A program made the translations under genes and the position numbers. The notes under the pieces are model-generated. The model had not been told where the DNA came from. It did no database searches and worked only from the letters and a program-made list of their open reading frames with translations. A stretch of DNA of 64,000 bases from Paragorgia papillata (taxonomy: Eukaryota; Cnidaria; Anthozoa; Scleralcyonacea; Coralliidae): the NCBI GenBank assembly GCA_035771165.1, contig JAWNZC010000229.1:1335001-1399000 (forward strand), written 5' to 3'. Below, piece by piece: positions 46,578 through 58,200 of this stretch (within the stretch, counting starts at the first letter, position 1; every line of letters begins with the position of its first letter).

Positions 46578-46869
46578 TTAAAGTGCCTATGTCATCCTCA
46601 GGGACTTTACGTATTTATACTAATTGGAACATTCTGAGAAGATTTGTAATATATCTTCTCAGGCGAAAATGTCATTTTCATGGATTTTTTTTGCCGTTAA
46701 AGTTGACGGAAGTGACGTCAAAGAGGAATTTGTCTATATGAAAACCACTTTACAGATTAATCCATGAAAATGAAATTTTCGCTTGAGAATAGATATATTA
46801 CAAATCTTCTCAGAATGTTCCGATTAGTATAAATATGTAAAATCCCTGAGGATGACATAGGCACTTTAA
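46578..46869. mobile_element. TTAAAGTGCC palindromic MITE, copy 1
   Basis: Ends TTAAAGTGCCTATGTCATCC and the exact complement at the right; arms about 135 bp (GGAACATTCTGAGAAG, ATTTGTAATATA). The centre holds GACGGAAGTGACGTCAAAG. A second copy at 55744-56401 is interrupted by a SINE. Confidence 0.88.
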
Positions 46870-47020
46870 CAAGAAACAATACTACATCAGTTATGATCTA
46901 TCGATTTGGGAAGAAAGCGCAATCTTAAAATGAATATAAGAGCCCAGCTCAGTATCTTAATATGAAAACCCATAATAAATTCAAGACGTGAGTAAAAACT
47001 CAAAGAAAATTTAACGTTCA

Positions 47021-47140
47021 TATCGTGCAACATCTTCAGAATAAAAGATAATTGATTATCTATATTATATATTATAGATATTGATATCTGATAGTCTCAA
47101 CAACACAATATCTTTTATTCTGAAGATGTTGCACGTTAGG
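47021..47140. repeat. inverted repeat
   Basis: GTGCAACATCTTCAGAATAA pairs with its complement ending ATGTTGCAC; arms about 30 bp around an AT-rich centre. Confidence 0.7.
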
Positions 47141-47254
47141 TATTCAGTAATATTTAATTGCATTTCTCATAGTTTGTTTGTGACGACATTTTACTAAAAC
47201 ATATATTAATATTACGCTAGTTGTATCAACCTTGCGTGCGAAGACTACTATAGG

Positions 47255-48147
47255 CAGGGGCGGACTGGCTAACGTCAGAGGGGTCCGGGCGATTTGCTGT
47301 AAAAGGAGGGCCAGTTTCCAAACCAAGTTGTTGTGGGTCCGCATGGGTAGGAGGGGGGGTGGGGAGGGTCCGGGGGGATCATCCCCAGGAAAAATTTTGA
47401 AATTTGGGTCTCTGAAATGGCATTTCCCACATTCTGACAGCAGTTTTGAGCAAACTTTTAATAGTTTTAAAACATGTTTGTTATGGCACATTTCCTCATT
47501 GTTAACAAAGATTTTGTCCAAATTAGGCTTTGAATAGTATATTAAATGTTAAAATATGCATGGACTGTAAGGTCAAAGCTAGCTGAGCTAGGGTTACCAA
47601 TAAAAACAAAGGACGACGCATTTCCGTACGCATTCTTTCCCATGCGCTAACCACTTATCGACTATACAACGTATATTTTAATATGATTGTAGATCTGAGT
47701 TCAAGAACTTCAGATGTTTGAAGCGTTTCAAACTTTTTAGATCCACATTTTCTTTTTGAGTAAACTCAACAAATTATAAAGAACGACTCTATATTAGGAG
47801 GGGAAAAAGTGGAAGATTGGTACATGCACTTCCCTCCAACTCTACGGACCCTAAACATTGTTCTCCTTTCAGAGGAGCTGCTTCTTGCAAGTCGTCCACC
47901 TTTTTTACGCCTTTTCTGTGCACCACGTTTACAGTGAACTGGTTTTATATTAATGGAGTAATTATATTTTATTAATTGCTTTCTTCATAATTCCGGAACT
48001 CGAAATGTCGGAAGAAACTATAGCTTCCACTATAAATTATTTTATCTTAAACATGTATTGCCTGATTGATACATAGCCTTTTTTTACTTTTGCAAAGTCA
48101 AAAAAATTTAAGGGCCCAAAGGAGCCCGACTGGCCAGTCCGCCCCTG
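47255..48147. mobile_element. hAT-like non-autonomous element, 8-bp TSD
   Basis: An 893-bp element with CAGGGGCGGACTGG ends, inverted at the right (CCAGTCCGCCCCTG), flanked by ACTATAGG / ACTACAGG (7 of 8 identical). No transposase ORF is visible. Confidence 0.8.
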
Positions 48148-48383
48148 ACTACAGGTGATTCTCATTGTTACAAAACAAAAATAAGAATTTCAGAAAGGGC
48201 TGTTCACAAGCCGGAAACTTTGCAGGTATTTAAGTGCATGAACAAACTTGGTCCCAGTTACTTTGATAATTATTTTCATAAAATGAACCACACTTACGAC
48301 ACTCGAGGAAATAACTCTACTCTTTCAATCCCGAAGATGAAAACTGAATCGGGGAAAAAAAGCTTCCGCTTTCAAGGAGCTTA

Positions 48384-48546
48384 AAGGCTAGTTTCCACTC
48401 AGGAAAATTTTCCTCAGGACAGAAACGGACAGGAAAGTTTTCTTTGTCTCGTGAGCTCTCGGTCGGAACTAATGACTTTAACACAAAGGAAACTTTCCTG
48501 TCCATTCCTATCCTACGGAAGATTTTCCTGAGTGGAAACTAGCCTT
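48384..48546. mobile_element. MITE inside LINE fragment, first
   Basis: AAGGCTAGTTTCCACTCAGG pairs with its complement ending ACTAGCCTT; inner arms ACAGGAAAG/CTTTCCTGT. About 163 bp. Confidence 0.85.
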
Positions 48547-48547
48547 C

Positions 48548-48668
48548 AGGCCTGGTCAAACGTCGCTCTTCTCATGCGCCGAACCTAATGATAATAAGTT
48601 CAATCCTTTGTTTATGCTGATTTGCATTAGGTTGGGCGCATGAGAAGAGTGACGTTTGACCTAGGCCT
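48548..48668. mobile_element. MITE inside LINE fragment, second, abutting
   Basis: AGGCCTGGTCAAACGTC and GACGTTTGACCTAGGCCT; inner CTCTTCTCATGCGCC/GGCGCATGAGAAGAG. One base separates it from the first MITE. Confidence 0.85.
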
Positions 48669-48760
48669 TAGTTTTTAACAAACTACCGAAAAATGTTCGT
48701 GATCAAAACAGTTTTATCTTATTTAAGAAAGGGATTTTAAGTAGTATTTTTAATTGTATG

Positions 48761-49617
48761 CATGTAATCCAATGTTTTGATCATCTTATTTTATCCAGTT
48801 TAATAATTCGATTTTTATCTTATAAATATATTCTAATTTGTTTAGAATAATATTCAGCATAGTTACATACATATTTAGTTTTAATGTAAAACACAGGTCC
48901 TTGTAGGATAACAGCTTCTATGTATACCTGAACAAGTAAACCAGTATAAAGATGATTTATAATAATAATAATGTGAACAACGGAAACACATCGTTTAAGT
49001 TTTAATGTTACTACAGCAATATCTTAGTTTTCTGACATATCCTATAAGCCCCTGCGGTCGGCGTCGTACCAGTCATTCCACCCCACAGTAGTTATCAGTG
49101 ACCTTTTAGAGTTAAAATTAGAAATTTTGTGTTAGGGTTGGGATTAGGGATATGGTTGTTGTTGGGGTAGGTTATCGCTCTTACATGCACCGGCACCAAC
49201 TTCAAACTTCAGTTTTGAATTGGTTAACTCTGTAGAAATCCACTCAACTAGTAACCAACTCGTAAATGTTTGGCACTGAAGGGAAAAAAGAAAAATTTTA
49301 ATACAATACCTGTTGACTAATATAAGGTCTTTTGCTCAGATGAAGGCCTGACTAAACAGATCGAAAGCTCATGGCAATAAATGAACGTGGTGTTACCACA
49401 AATTCTCGCTGTATTATATACTATTTGTCACCATGCCAAGGTTCAAAGAAGAAAAATCTGTTTTAGAAATTAAGAAGTCTTACTTACTATAAACTAGTCT
49501 ATTATCATGGTGGACAAAAAACTTGAACAATGTTCTTCAGTTTAGCAATCTACACCTATATATATATGCAATCGAGGACTGATATGTTGGTAGCTTCATG
49601 ATTCTAATAAGTATATG
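48761..49617. other. intergenic, no gene seen; diverged hammerhead-like motif
   Basis: Nothing coding. At 49335-49366 a CTCAGATGAAGGCCTG block followed by TCGAAAGC is a diverged copy of the 15687-15716 motif, with the shared downstream GTGGTGTT.CCACAAA. Confidence 0.5.
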
Positions 49618-49858
49618 CATGTGTTCAATCAGCAAAGTACGAATAAAATACAAATCAAAAAGAAAAAAACAGAGCTTTCGGACTTAAGCGTCCATCCTCG
49701 AGGTTAAAATGGTTCAAATGAGCTATCTAAAATAACTTCCCGGCAAATAGCTCATTTAAACCATTTGAACCCTGAGGATTGACGCTTAAGTCCGAAAGCT
49801 CGTTTTTTTTTCTTTTAATTTGTATTTTATTCGTACTTTGCTGGTTGAACACATACTT
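49618..49858. repeat. inverted repeat, about 115-bp arms
   Basis: GTGTTCAATCAGCAAAGTAC pairs with GTACTTTGCTGGTTGAACAC. Further in, AGCTTTCGGACTTAAGCG and its complement, then GTTCAAATGAGCTAT and its complement. Confidence 0.85.
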
Positions 49859-50014
49859 ATTAAAATCATATATGCAATGTTTTAAAAATATCAATTTTAT
49901 TCAATAACCTTAATGATGTACACGATTTTTTAATGTCAAAATATTGTGCACATTGTATGACGTGCACAGATCATTTCATTTGAATGCCTTAGATCCAAAC
50001 GTAACGCGTTAAAT

Positions 50015-50583
50015 TTAAAGTGCCTCTATGGCCTGTGGTATCTTTACATATTTAAATAACTTAGGTTAAAAGAAAATGTTTCCCGCAATTTTTTCTTAAA
50101 AATATTAAATCCCCGCCCATTAACAGCGCTCCAAAGTTGGTGCCTCTATAACTGTGACCGTGTATTAGGGACCTTGTGCGAGTTTACTGTGTGACGTCAC
50201 GGTCGGAACCAATCTCGTACCCAGTCGGAACCGAATTTCTGAATTTTTAATGTGTTTTTGGTATTGCGTCTCTTAAACCTTTATTTAAGCAGTGAAAACT
50301 TTAGATATATTGATCAATATGTTCCAAGATGGTTCGTTTGACTCAGACTCGGCGTTAAAGATTTTGGTGTTCCGACTGTGACGTATAGATCTATCAATTA
50401 CAGCCCAGGCCAAGGAAAACGGTCTAACTTTCAAAATGGCGCGATTTGGGCTGATTTGGCCAACTTTGGAGCGCTGTTAATGGGCGTGGATTTAATATTT
50501 TTGAGAAAAAATTTCGGGAAACATTTTCTTTTAACCTAAGTTATTTAAATATGTAAAGATCCCACAGGCCAGAGGCACTTTAA
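50015..50583. mobile_element. TTAAAGTGCCTC long-TIR element
   Basis: Ends TTAAAGTGCCTCTATGGCC and GGCCAGAGGCACTTTAA; TIR about 140 bp (CATATTTAAATAACTTAGGT, CATTAACAGCGCTCCAAAG). Terminal bases are shared with the 46578-46869 family. Non-coding centre. Confidence 0.85.
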
Positions 50584-50677
50584 CCACTATAACTTTTTAT
50601 ATGCGAAACAAATACCTACAAGCAGTTATAGACTAACATGATTTCTATACAGACACGAGCAATCGTGTGTATGCATA

Positions 50678-51430
50678 TAAGGGCATGTTTACAAGGTAGG
50701 GTTACCTAAGTTAGCCTGGGTTTACAAGGTAGGGTTACCTAAGTTAGCGCGGGTTTATAAGGTAGGGTCACCTAAGTTAGCCCGGGTTTACAAGGTAGGG
50801 TTACCTAAGTTAGCGCGGGTTTACAAGGTAGGGTTACCTAAGTTAGCCCGGGTTTACAAGGTAGGGTTACCTAAGTTAGCCCGGGTTTATAAGGTAGGGT
50901 TACCTAAGTTAGCGCGGGTTTACAAGGTAGGGTTACCTAAGTTAGCCTGGGTTTACAAGGTAGGGTTACCTAAGTTAGCCCGGGTTTACAAGGTAGGGTT
51001 ACCTAAGTTAGCCGGGGTTTACAAGGTAGGGTTACCTAAGTTAGCGCGGGTTTACAAGGTAGGGTTACCTAAGTTAACCTGGGTTTACAAGGTAGGGTTA
51101 CCTAAGTTAGCCTGGGTTTACAAGGTAGGGTCACCTAAGTTAGCCTGGGTTTACAAGGTAGGGTTACCTAAGTTAACCTGGGTTTACAAGGTAGGGTTAC
51201 CTAAGTTAGCCTGGGTTTACAAGGTAGGGTCACCTAAGTTAGCCTGGGTTTACAAGCATTAGTAACAAGTACCAAACGCGCGTTTACAAAAACATAACCC
51301 GGCTACTAAAGGTAACCCTGGGTTACCCTAGCGTCCTTCTAAACACGACAAACAAAACAAACAAGATGTGTACAAGAGCTAGGGTAACCCGGGTGCTAGG
51401 GTAACACTACCTCCTTCTAAACAGGCCTTA
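50678..51430. mobile_element. TIR element filled by a 32-bp minisatellite
   Basis: About 17 tandem copies of a 32-bp unit (GGGTTTACAAGGTAGGGTTA + CCTAAGTTAGCC), 50700-51255. Outer ends TAAGGGCATGTTTACAAGG and, inverted, TAAGGCCTGTTTAGAAGG show the array is the internal part of an inverted-repeat element. Confidence 0.75.
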
Positions 51431-51578
51431 AGTGATGTAACGCATGCAGAAACTTAGACGATGTAGACCTAGGAGAACTTTCTAGTCTGTCTGCCACATC
51501 AAAACTCAACTCTGATGTCCTACATAATCTGGATTCCAAGGTATATAACGGCCCCTTTAAACCTATAAAACGAAAATT

Positions 51579-51742
51579 AAGGGCGCTTTCCAATTGTCAA
51601 GGTTAGACCGATCAGTCCGGCCAGAATGGACTTGCTTTTGATTAGGACCAAATTTTCCAGTCAGACCATCCCAGGTCTCAAACGAATCGTGTTCCATTTA
51701 ACCGGACTGACCGGTCTAACCGTGTAAATGGAAAGCCCCCTA
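51579..51742. mobile_element. MITE
   Basis: AAGGGCGCTTTCCAATTG and GGTTAGACCGATCAGTCCGG are matched inverted at the right (CCGGACTGACCGGTCTAACC, GGAAAGCCCCC). About 164 bp. Confidence 0.8.
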
Positions 51743-52084
51743 AGTTTGTCTTATTTAAAGAACACTTAAAATGGTAGAGTAACATATTTTCCAGTAGAAA
51801 GTAACGAGTCAATGCTTAACTCGTTTATTACAAACATGATGCAAACTTCTCAAGCAGATACTATTTAGATTCATAGAACTACAGTGCGAGTAAGAACTAA
51901 TAAGAAAGGTAAAAGTAACTTCTCGAACTTCTCATAAAAAATATCTATCATACCAACAATTTTTACTACCCGAAAATAGCGACCCCGCGAGAGCAGCGCT
52001 ATAGCGGCTACCCGAGTCAGAGAAGCGGCCCTAATTGGCGCTAATAACGGGGGCCTATACGGTGGGAAGGGGAGCACGGGTGGC

Positions 52085-52275
52085 GTGTGCTGTTAGGGCG
52101 CTGCCTCTCATCAAGAGTTAAGCCCGGTTGGGCGGGGTTAGTACTTGGGATGGGTGACCGTTTGGGAACAGCCCCGTTCTCGAGCTTGGACCATGTGAGT
52201 AGAGTTTAGTTGGTCTCTCCTGTGCTTCGAGGGTTTTTCACCGGGTTCTCCAGTTTTCCTCCCTCCGCAAAATCA
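52085..52275 (+). mobile_element. 5S-rRNA-derived SINE, copy 3 (3'-truncated)
   Basis: AGTTAAGCCCGG, then GTTAGTACTTGGGATGGGTG and ACCGTTTGGGAA, then the SINE body GAGGGTTTTTCACCGGGTTC and TCCCTCCG. The distal part and ATT tail are missing. Confidence 0.85.
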
Positions 52276-52742
52276 ATCCATCTGGGATGGGAGTGGCGCC
52301 CACCCCTGCCTTAGGGTAGCAGCTAAACGAAAGAGGAGCCTTCTGGTTACCTCCGACTGCGGTCGACCTGTATGTTGTATACGTTGGGAACTTGACGCTA
52401 TCACATACGTCTAAATATCTCAAGAACGAAAATATGAAAAAGTTGTTCATTGATATTCTTCAAGTTCTTTTATAAATAAGACAAACATAATTATCATGAC
52501 GTATCTACTTCAACTCATATCCCAGCAGTACGAGTTTCCTCAGAAATGAATAAAAATGTTTGGCGTTAGCCAAAATTAAATATGAGACCTGCAATTCGAA
52601 CAGAAAATAAGTCATCTCTTCCTATATATAGTTTAATTTTATTAATATAATTCTATATAAAACTATTTAACATTCCTCTCCTTCGTCTTTTCTTACGAAG
52701 CTTTATTAATTAACGGGAAATATATTTTGATTCAGTACACAA

Positions 52743-53133
52743 CAGGTGCGTAGGAAGCTTGATAAACTTAGGGGGGCCGACTCTCCCACGAGGCGCCACC
52801 ATGGTTGGCGCCGAGCGGTAAAATTTTGAAAAGTTTGAGTCTCTAGATCGTCAGAAATGGCATTTTCAGAGTCTTCTCTACCTCTTTCGTTAGGCCCTTT
52901 CATTAATTCCTTCATTATGATTTGCGAGTTTATGCTATCCGTGAGTATATATTAATATATATACGGTTTCAAACACTTCTAGTTTCGAATTCAAATATTT
53001 CGCTGCAATTGTTTTTAAATTCAATTATTTATTTTTTTTGAGGGGGGGCCCGAAAGCTATTCCGGCCCCCCCTTATAAAATATTGGGGGGTCGCGGCCCC
53101 CTCCGCCCCCCCCCCCTGCTTCCTACGCCCCTG
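52743..53133. mobile_element. hAT-like MITE, perfect 8-bp TSD
   Basis: A 391-bp element with CAGGTGCGTAGGAAGC and GCTTCCTACGCCCCTG ends, flanked by GTACACAA on both sides (52735-52742, 53134-53141). The interior is rich in G and C runs. Confidence 0.88.
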
Positions 53134-53580
53134 GTACACAATAAATAAGAAAGAGGAATTAACGCGGTTGAGTCATTATAGTTCTCAATTGATCGTAACG
53201 AAATAGATGGCGGCTTGTACATTTAACCACAATCATTTGTGTGCAGTAAATATTGCTTTTTTTGCAGAATTATTGGAAGATACGGTTTTAAAACGATCAA
53301 CTTTGGTAGGAATGAAGTTTTTGCTTACTTAATCCATCTTAAACAAAGTTTAGTTGTTATTTGAGCTGATTTGAGGTCGCAAAGCATTGTGGTTAAATGT
53401 TCCGCCGCCATCTTTTTCGGTACCCAACATTGTTGTAAAATCTTCCACTCCATATTAATCGACGATGCCTGATTCAAGAGAGTTCAGTATCTTTGTTTAA
53501 GAATTCCATGTACAAATATGTCAACAAACCTGTTTTAGTCGAGCAATTTGACCGCAACGAGCTGATCAAAATCAATTCAT

Positions 53581-55237
53581 TTAATTTTCCTCTTTGTTTT
53601 CAACAGCAAATTCCTCTTGAAAACGTTTGGTGACTTCAGAAAACTTATGCTGTTAAAAAGAAAATTCAAAATCTTTCAAAACAAAAAGAGAAGCTTAAGT
53701 TAAGTAATATCAAATTACAAAAAATATACAATTTTCCTGTAATCCTGATAAATATACGGCAACTATATACAAAAAGTGTTTTAACTGTTAATAAAACACA
53801 ATACATCTGAAGAAATCTCTTAGTCGTAAAATTCAGTACAAGTGTAAATAATTGAGTGTACGCACTCACGTGCATGTCCGGGACTCAAGAAGAGGGAGAT
53901 TTGGACTAGGTGCATGATCAGCATATTGCAGGTTCGACAAACCTTTGCCTTTCTATTTTCTTGTTCCAGTCCATGCAAAAGATATGTTGCATTAGAGAGT
54001 TAGAATACAAAAGAGTTTCAACTTAGGACACTAGCAAGTCGCCGTTAAACCCCAGTCTCTACAGACCGCGCGAGCGATCTCGGATTTGCACTGTCCACTA
54101 TCCAGAGTAATGTTTGCAACTTCGCGAGCGACTGTCCAACCAATTATATATTTATAGTTCAACAATATCGAACTTGGACTCATAATGGCAAAGACTCGGA
54201 CTGAAACTATGTGCAAAATGCAACTACAGTAAGACCAGTTGCAAAACTGAAATTCTGAAGAGTTTATCTGAAGAGAAACATACTTGGCATTACTTGCTAA
54301 AAATATAAAAATAACCGACTAACCTGTAATACATGAAGTCCTTTTGATGACGTGACAATTAGTTCTCGGAGACCATCGTCTGTAAGATCAACGTAGTCGA
54401 TGGCAAATAACGGTTGAGAAAAACTCTTTTTCCAACAAAGTTTACTCTGCAATCTTTCCCCTCGGCTATCGTTATCTGCTCTGGTGAGTTTATAAACCAA
54501 CAATTCCTGAAATTAAGCTCAATTACTTTAGGAAATAATTCAATTCAATTTTCTAGCTTACCACGTGTAGTGAAAGCATCGAAAAAACATACAGGCCTAA
54601 AGCTCAGTAAGCAAATAAAATAAATACTGTGTGTCCATGAATTTAATTCGTGCTGTACAAATTATATATATATATAATCACCGAGCTATTTTTTGATATA
54701 ATATATATTATAAGTAATATGATATAATATATATTATAAGTAATATTGGGCATTTCACTCGATTACATAGCATGTTCTAAGGATTTTAGGTGAAGGAAAA
54801 TTCGAGTGTAGAATATATACATTTTAAGACCAAACCGGGACCAGTTGCGAAAAATGCAACTACACAGGCCTTCCGGCGGGAATTGAACCCACGACCTTGC
54901 GATTCTAGTGCAATGCTCTGACCACTGAGCCACGGAGGGCGTTGCCGAGAGCTTGATCGTGGGTTCAATTCCTGCCGGAAGGCCTGTGTAGTTGCATTTT
55001 TCGCAACTGGTCCCGGTCTGGTCTTAAAATGTATATAATCTACACTCGAATTTTCCTTCACCTAAAATCCCTAGAACATATATATAATATCAAGAACCAA
55101 CATTTATTGCTATATATATATATGTATATTGCTAAATATATATATATATAAATATATATAGTTCAATATACAGACACGGTGTTTCGCTGTACAACAATCT
55201 GAATGAATTTCACCAATTACTTATACACATACGATCG

Positions 55238-55283
<46 letters not shown>

Positions 55284-58200
55284 CCACTTTAGCACCATTG
55301 CTACGGTCGAGATTGCCTGCACGATGGTTGACACAGAAACTGTTTTATCTCGTCCATCGTTTCCCGTGAAATTGTTCAGGGCTTTACTTCTTATTTGAAG
55401 GGATCAATACGGGGCCTCGATTGAGCTTTAGGCCTTATCATGCATTTAATTTCCTTATACTAATATTCTATTTTTCTACATGCATAACAAAGTTTTACAA
55501 ATAAATTATACAAACTGATCTTCCTCGAACCCTCATTGGCTAAAAAAACTTGGCTTATGTTGTTGCATACCTGGCCATAAGTTCCCAAGAGTATTTCATT
55601 GTGTCCGTCCCAGTCCACGTCACTGATGTGGGAACACACGACACAGTCGTATTTTTCAGAATCTGGAAGGAAGGTGAGTTTAGATAAACCACATTTAAGA
55701 ACGTCTCTAAGAAAAGAAAGGAATAAACACAATGGCGTATTTGTTAAAGTGCCTATGTCATCCTCAGGGACTTTACATATTTATACTAATACAGAATACA
55801 GAATACAGATTTTAATTACTTCTTCCCACAAGGGGCTTTTCAAGAGCAATTTACATTACTAAATTTCAAGTGGCAGAGTCGAAGGCATATTAAAGGCGCT
55901 CGAAGCAGCCGCCCTACGACACATTTATGACACACATGTCAGACCACGAATCACAGACCTAGGTGTTGATTTTATGGAGGGAGGAAAACCGAAGAACCCG
56001 GCGAAAAACCCTCGAAGCACAGGAGAGACCAACTAAACTCTACTCACATGAGTGTTCCAAGCTCGAGAACGGGGTTATTCCCAGTCGGTCACCCATCCAA
56101 GTACTAACCCTGTCAAAACGGGCTTAACTTAATTGGAACATTCTGAGAAGATTTGTAATATATCTTCTCAGGCGAAAATTTCATCTTCATGGATTTTTTT
56201 GCTGTTAAAGTTGACGGAAGTGACGTCAAAAGAGGAATCTGTAAAGTGGTTTTCATATAGACAAATTCCTCTTTCGACGTCACTTCCGTCAACTTTAACG
56301 GCTAAAAAATCCATGAAGATGAAATTTTCGCCTGAGAAGATATATTACAAATCTTCTCAGAATGTTCCAATTAGTATAAGAGGATGACATAGGCACTTTA
56401 AAACATAAGCGACTTCGTTGAGGTTTGCAGGGTCATTTCGGTAAAGCGCTATCAATTGGTCAGAATTTATGCCACAAAAATAAAATAGACATCGTTAGAA
56501 AGCTATTAATTTGTAGAATACAATGTTGTATTTCATTTTGCGATAAACACAAACCAATAATAGTTGAACACACTCACTCTCGCCATTCCTAATGTTTTCG
56601 ATCTTTCTGAATATTCTGCTTTTATAATATTTGATCCGTCTGTTCTGTAAAGATATTACCTGTAAGCCACTTACTGATAAATCACGGAAGGTTCGATAAC
56701 CCCAGTAACTAGTACATGAATTGATTGAACTGCATTATCCAAATCTTCCTTCATCTCACTAAACGTAGGAAGAATATCTGGAACAAAAAATAAAGATGCA
56801 CTGGTCCAGTGTGTAAGAACATTTACTCCAAAATTTCTAATTTATTTTGTTTTGGATGGTCAAGCTTCCCTGAATTAAAGGCACAGTGTCACCATGACGC
56901 AAACTTGAAAAACTTTCGTGGACAAATTCAAGTTCACATGATTAAAATTATGATGAATATCACACACGTAAGAAAACGCACTAATGACTTACTCTTTTAA
57001 CGTTTTAAGAATACTATTCCATTCTTTTGCCCACAAATATAAATTTTTGTCTCGCGCAAAACTATTAATTAAGCGGTAATTAAACACCTTTAAATAAAAA
57101 GTGTCGGAAAAACCAGCAACCGTACTATAACTTTCAGTTGTGTAATTCATTCTATACTGGCATGAAACTTTCTTTAAAATACACCATCTATCAAGCTTGG
57201 ACTGGTCATTGTGCCATTTTGCAATAAAACAATGGTCCATAAGGCTCTCGCAACAACACATTTTATGTTCCATCAACGTTCAAATTTCGCGCAGAGTCAT
57301 TTATGAGATATTAAGCTTTACGCACGATAACTTTAAACTAAATAAATCTGCATTTTATTGAATAAATTTCACAAATACATCCCAACTCAAGACATTCATT
57401 TTCACCCTTATAAACACAACCAAAGAAAGGAAATACAAATCAAAACCAAACCGTTACCATCAAGTTCTTGGGAAATCTTATGTCCTTTGGTTTTCAAGGT
57501 AAAAATCCTGACAGATGATACTGGTCCATCATGAGTTGTTGTCCACTCATTCAAAATATCTTTAAAAATAAACACAAGACTAAATTTAGGAAGAATTAAA
57601 GAAATTTAAAACATGCAGGATGGGTTTAAGAAATATATTCAATCTTTGTATTCCCATATAAGCCAGAAAATAATTGACATGTCATCGAAAATATTATAAA
57701 GTTAATGATACCATTTTTATTCATTTCATCAACAACTGTAACTTTGAGAAATCCATTCTGACATGCAAAAGAACTAATTCGTCTTTTATTGATTCGATCG
57801 TGGCAAATATCCATCCATATGACACTAAAAGCAAAATAAATTAAAACTATCAGAAAAATTAACGATGCTAGAAATTTAAATACAAAAAATCGATAAAAAC
57901 AAAAATTTCTATTTTAAGTACACCTGTATAACTATGTCGCCGAATCTGCTATATTCAATACCTCTATAACTATAACAATGAACTGACTATATTGAAATTA
58001 CTTCCCTGCTGGCAGGTCTCTCTACAGGAAAGAGACCTCTGCAAACATCCGACACTTTGTTTGATGTAGCCGCCGTCCATGATCTTGGACGTGTCAAACC
58101 AGTTTTGAAAACAGGTTTGGTGCAACATACATTCTAATTGGCTACTGAGCGTGTTTACACAATGACCAACGAGTTGTTTACGTGGTGGCGCTTGGTGACG

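Larger units (their letters stand above)
48170..48760 (+). mobile_element. LINE C-terminal fragment, interrupted by two MITEs
   Basis: The + strand encodes VFKCMNKLGPSYFDNYF, HTYDTRGNNSTLSIPK and KKSFRFQGA up to about 48380. It then resumes after the two MITEs with LVFNKLPKNVRDQNSFILFK from about 48669. The order is that of a CR1/L2-like ORF2 C-terminus, so the two pieces were one sequence. Confidence 0.85.

Noticed and set aside
54869..54937. A functional tRNA gene
   Set aside because: A and B boxes are present, but the acceptor stem does not pair properly and the segment is embedded in a foldback arm; judged tRNA-derived repeat.
56989..57276. 95-residue open frame (MMEHKMCCCES...) inside KPTN
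   Set aside because: It lies in an intron between exons 57559-57458 and 56777-56675, has no recognisable homology, and the flanking exons splice in phase without it.
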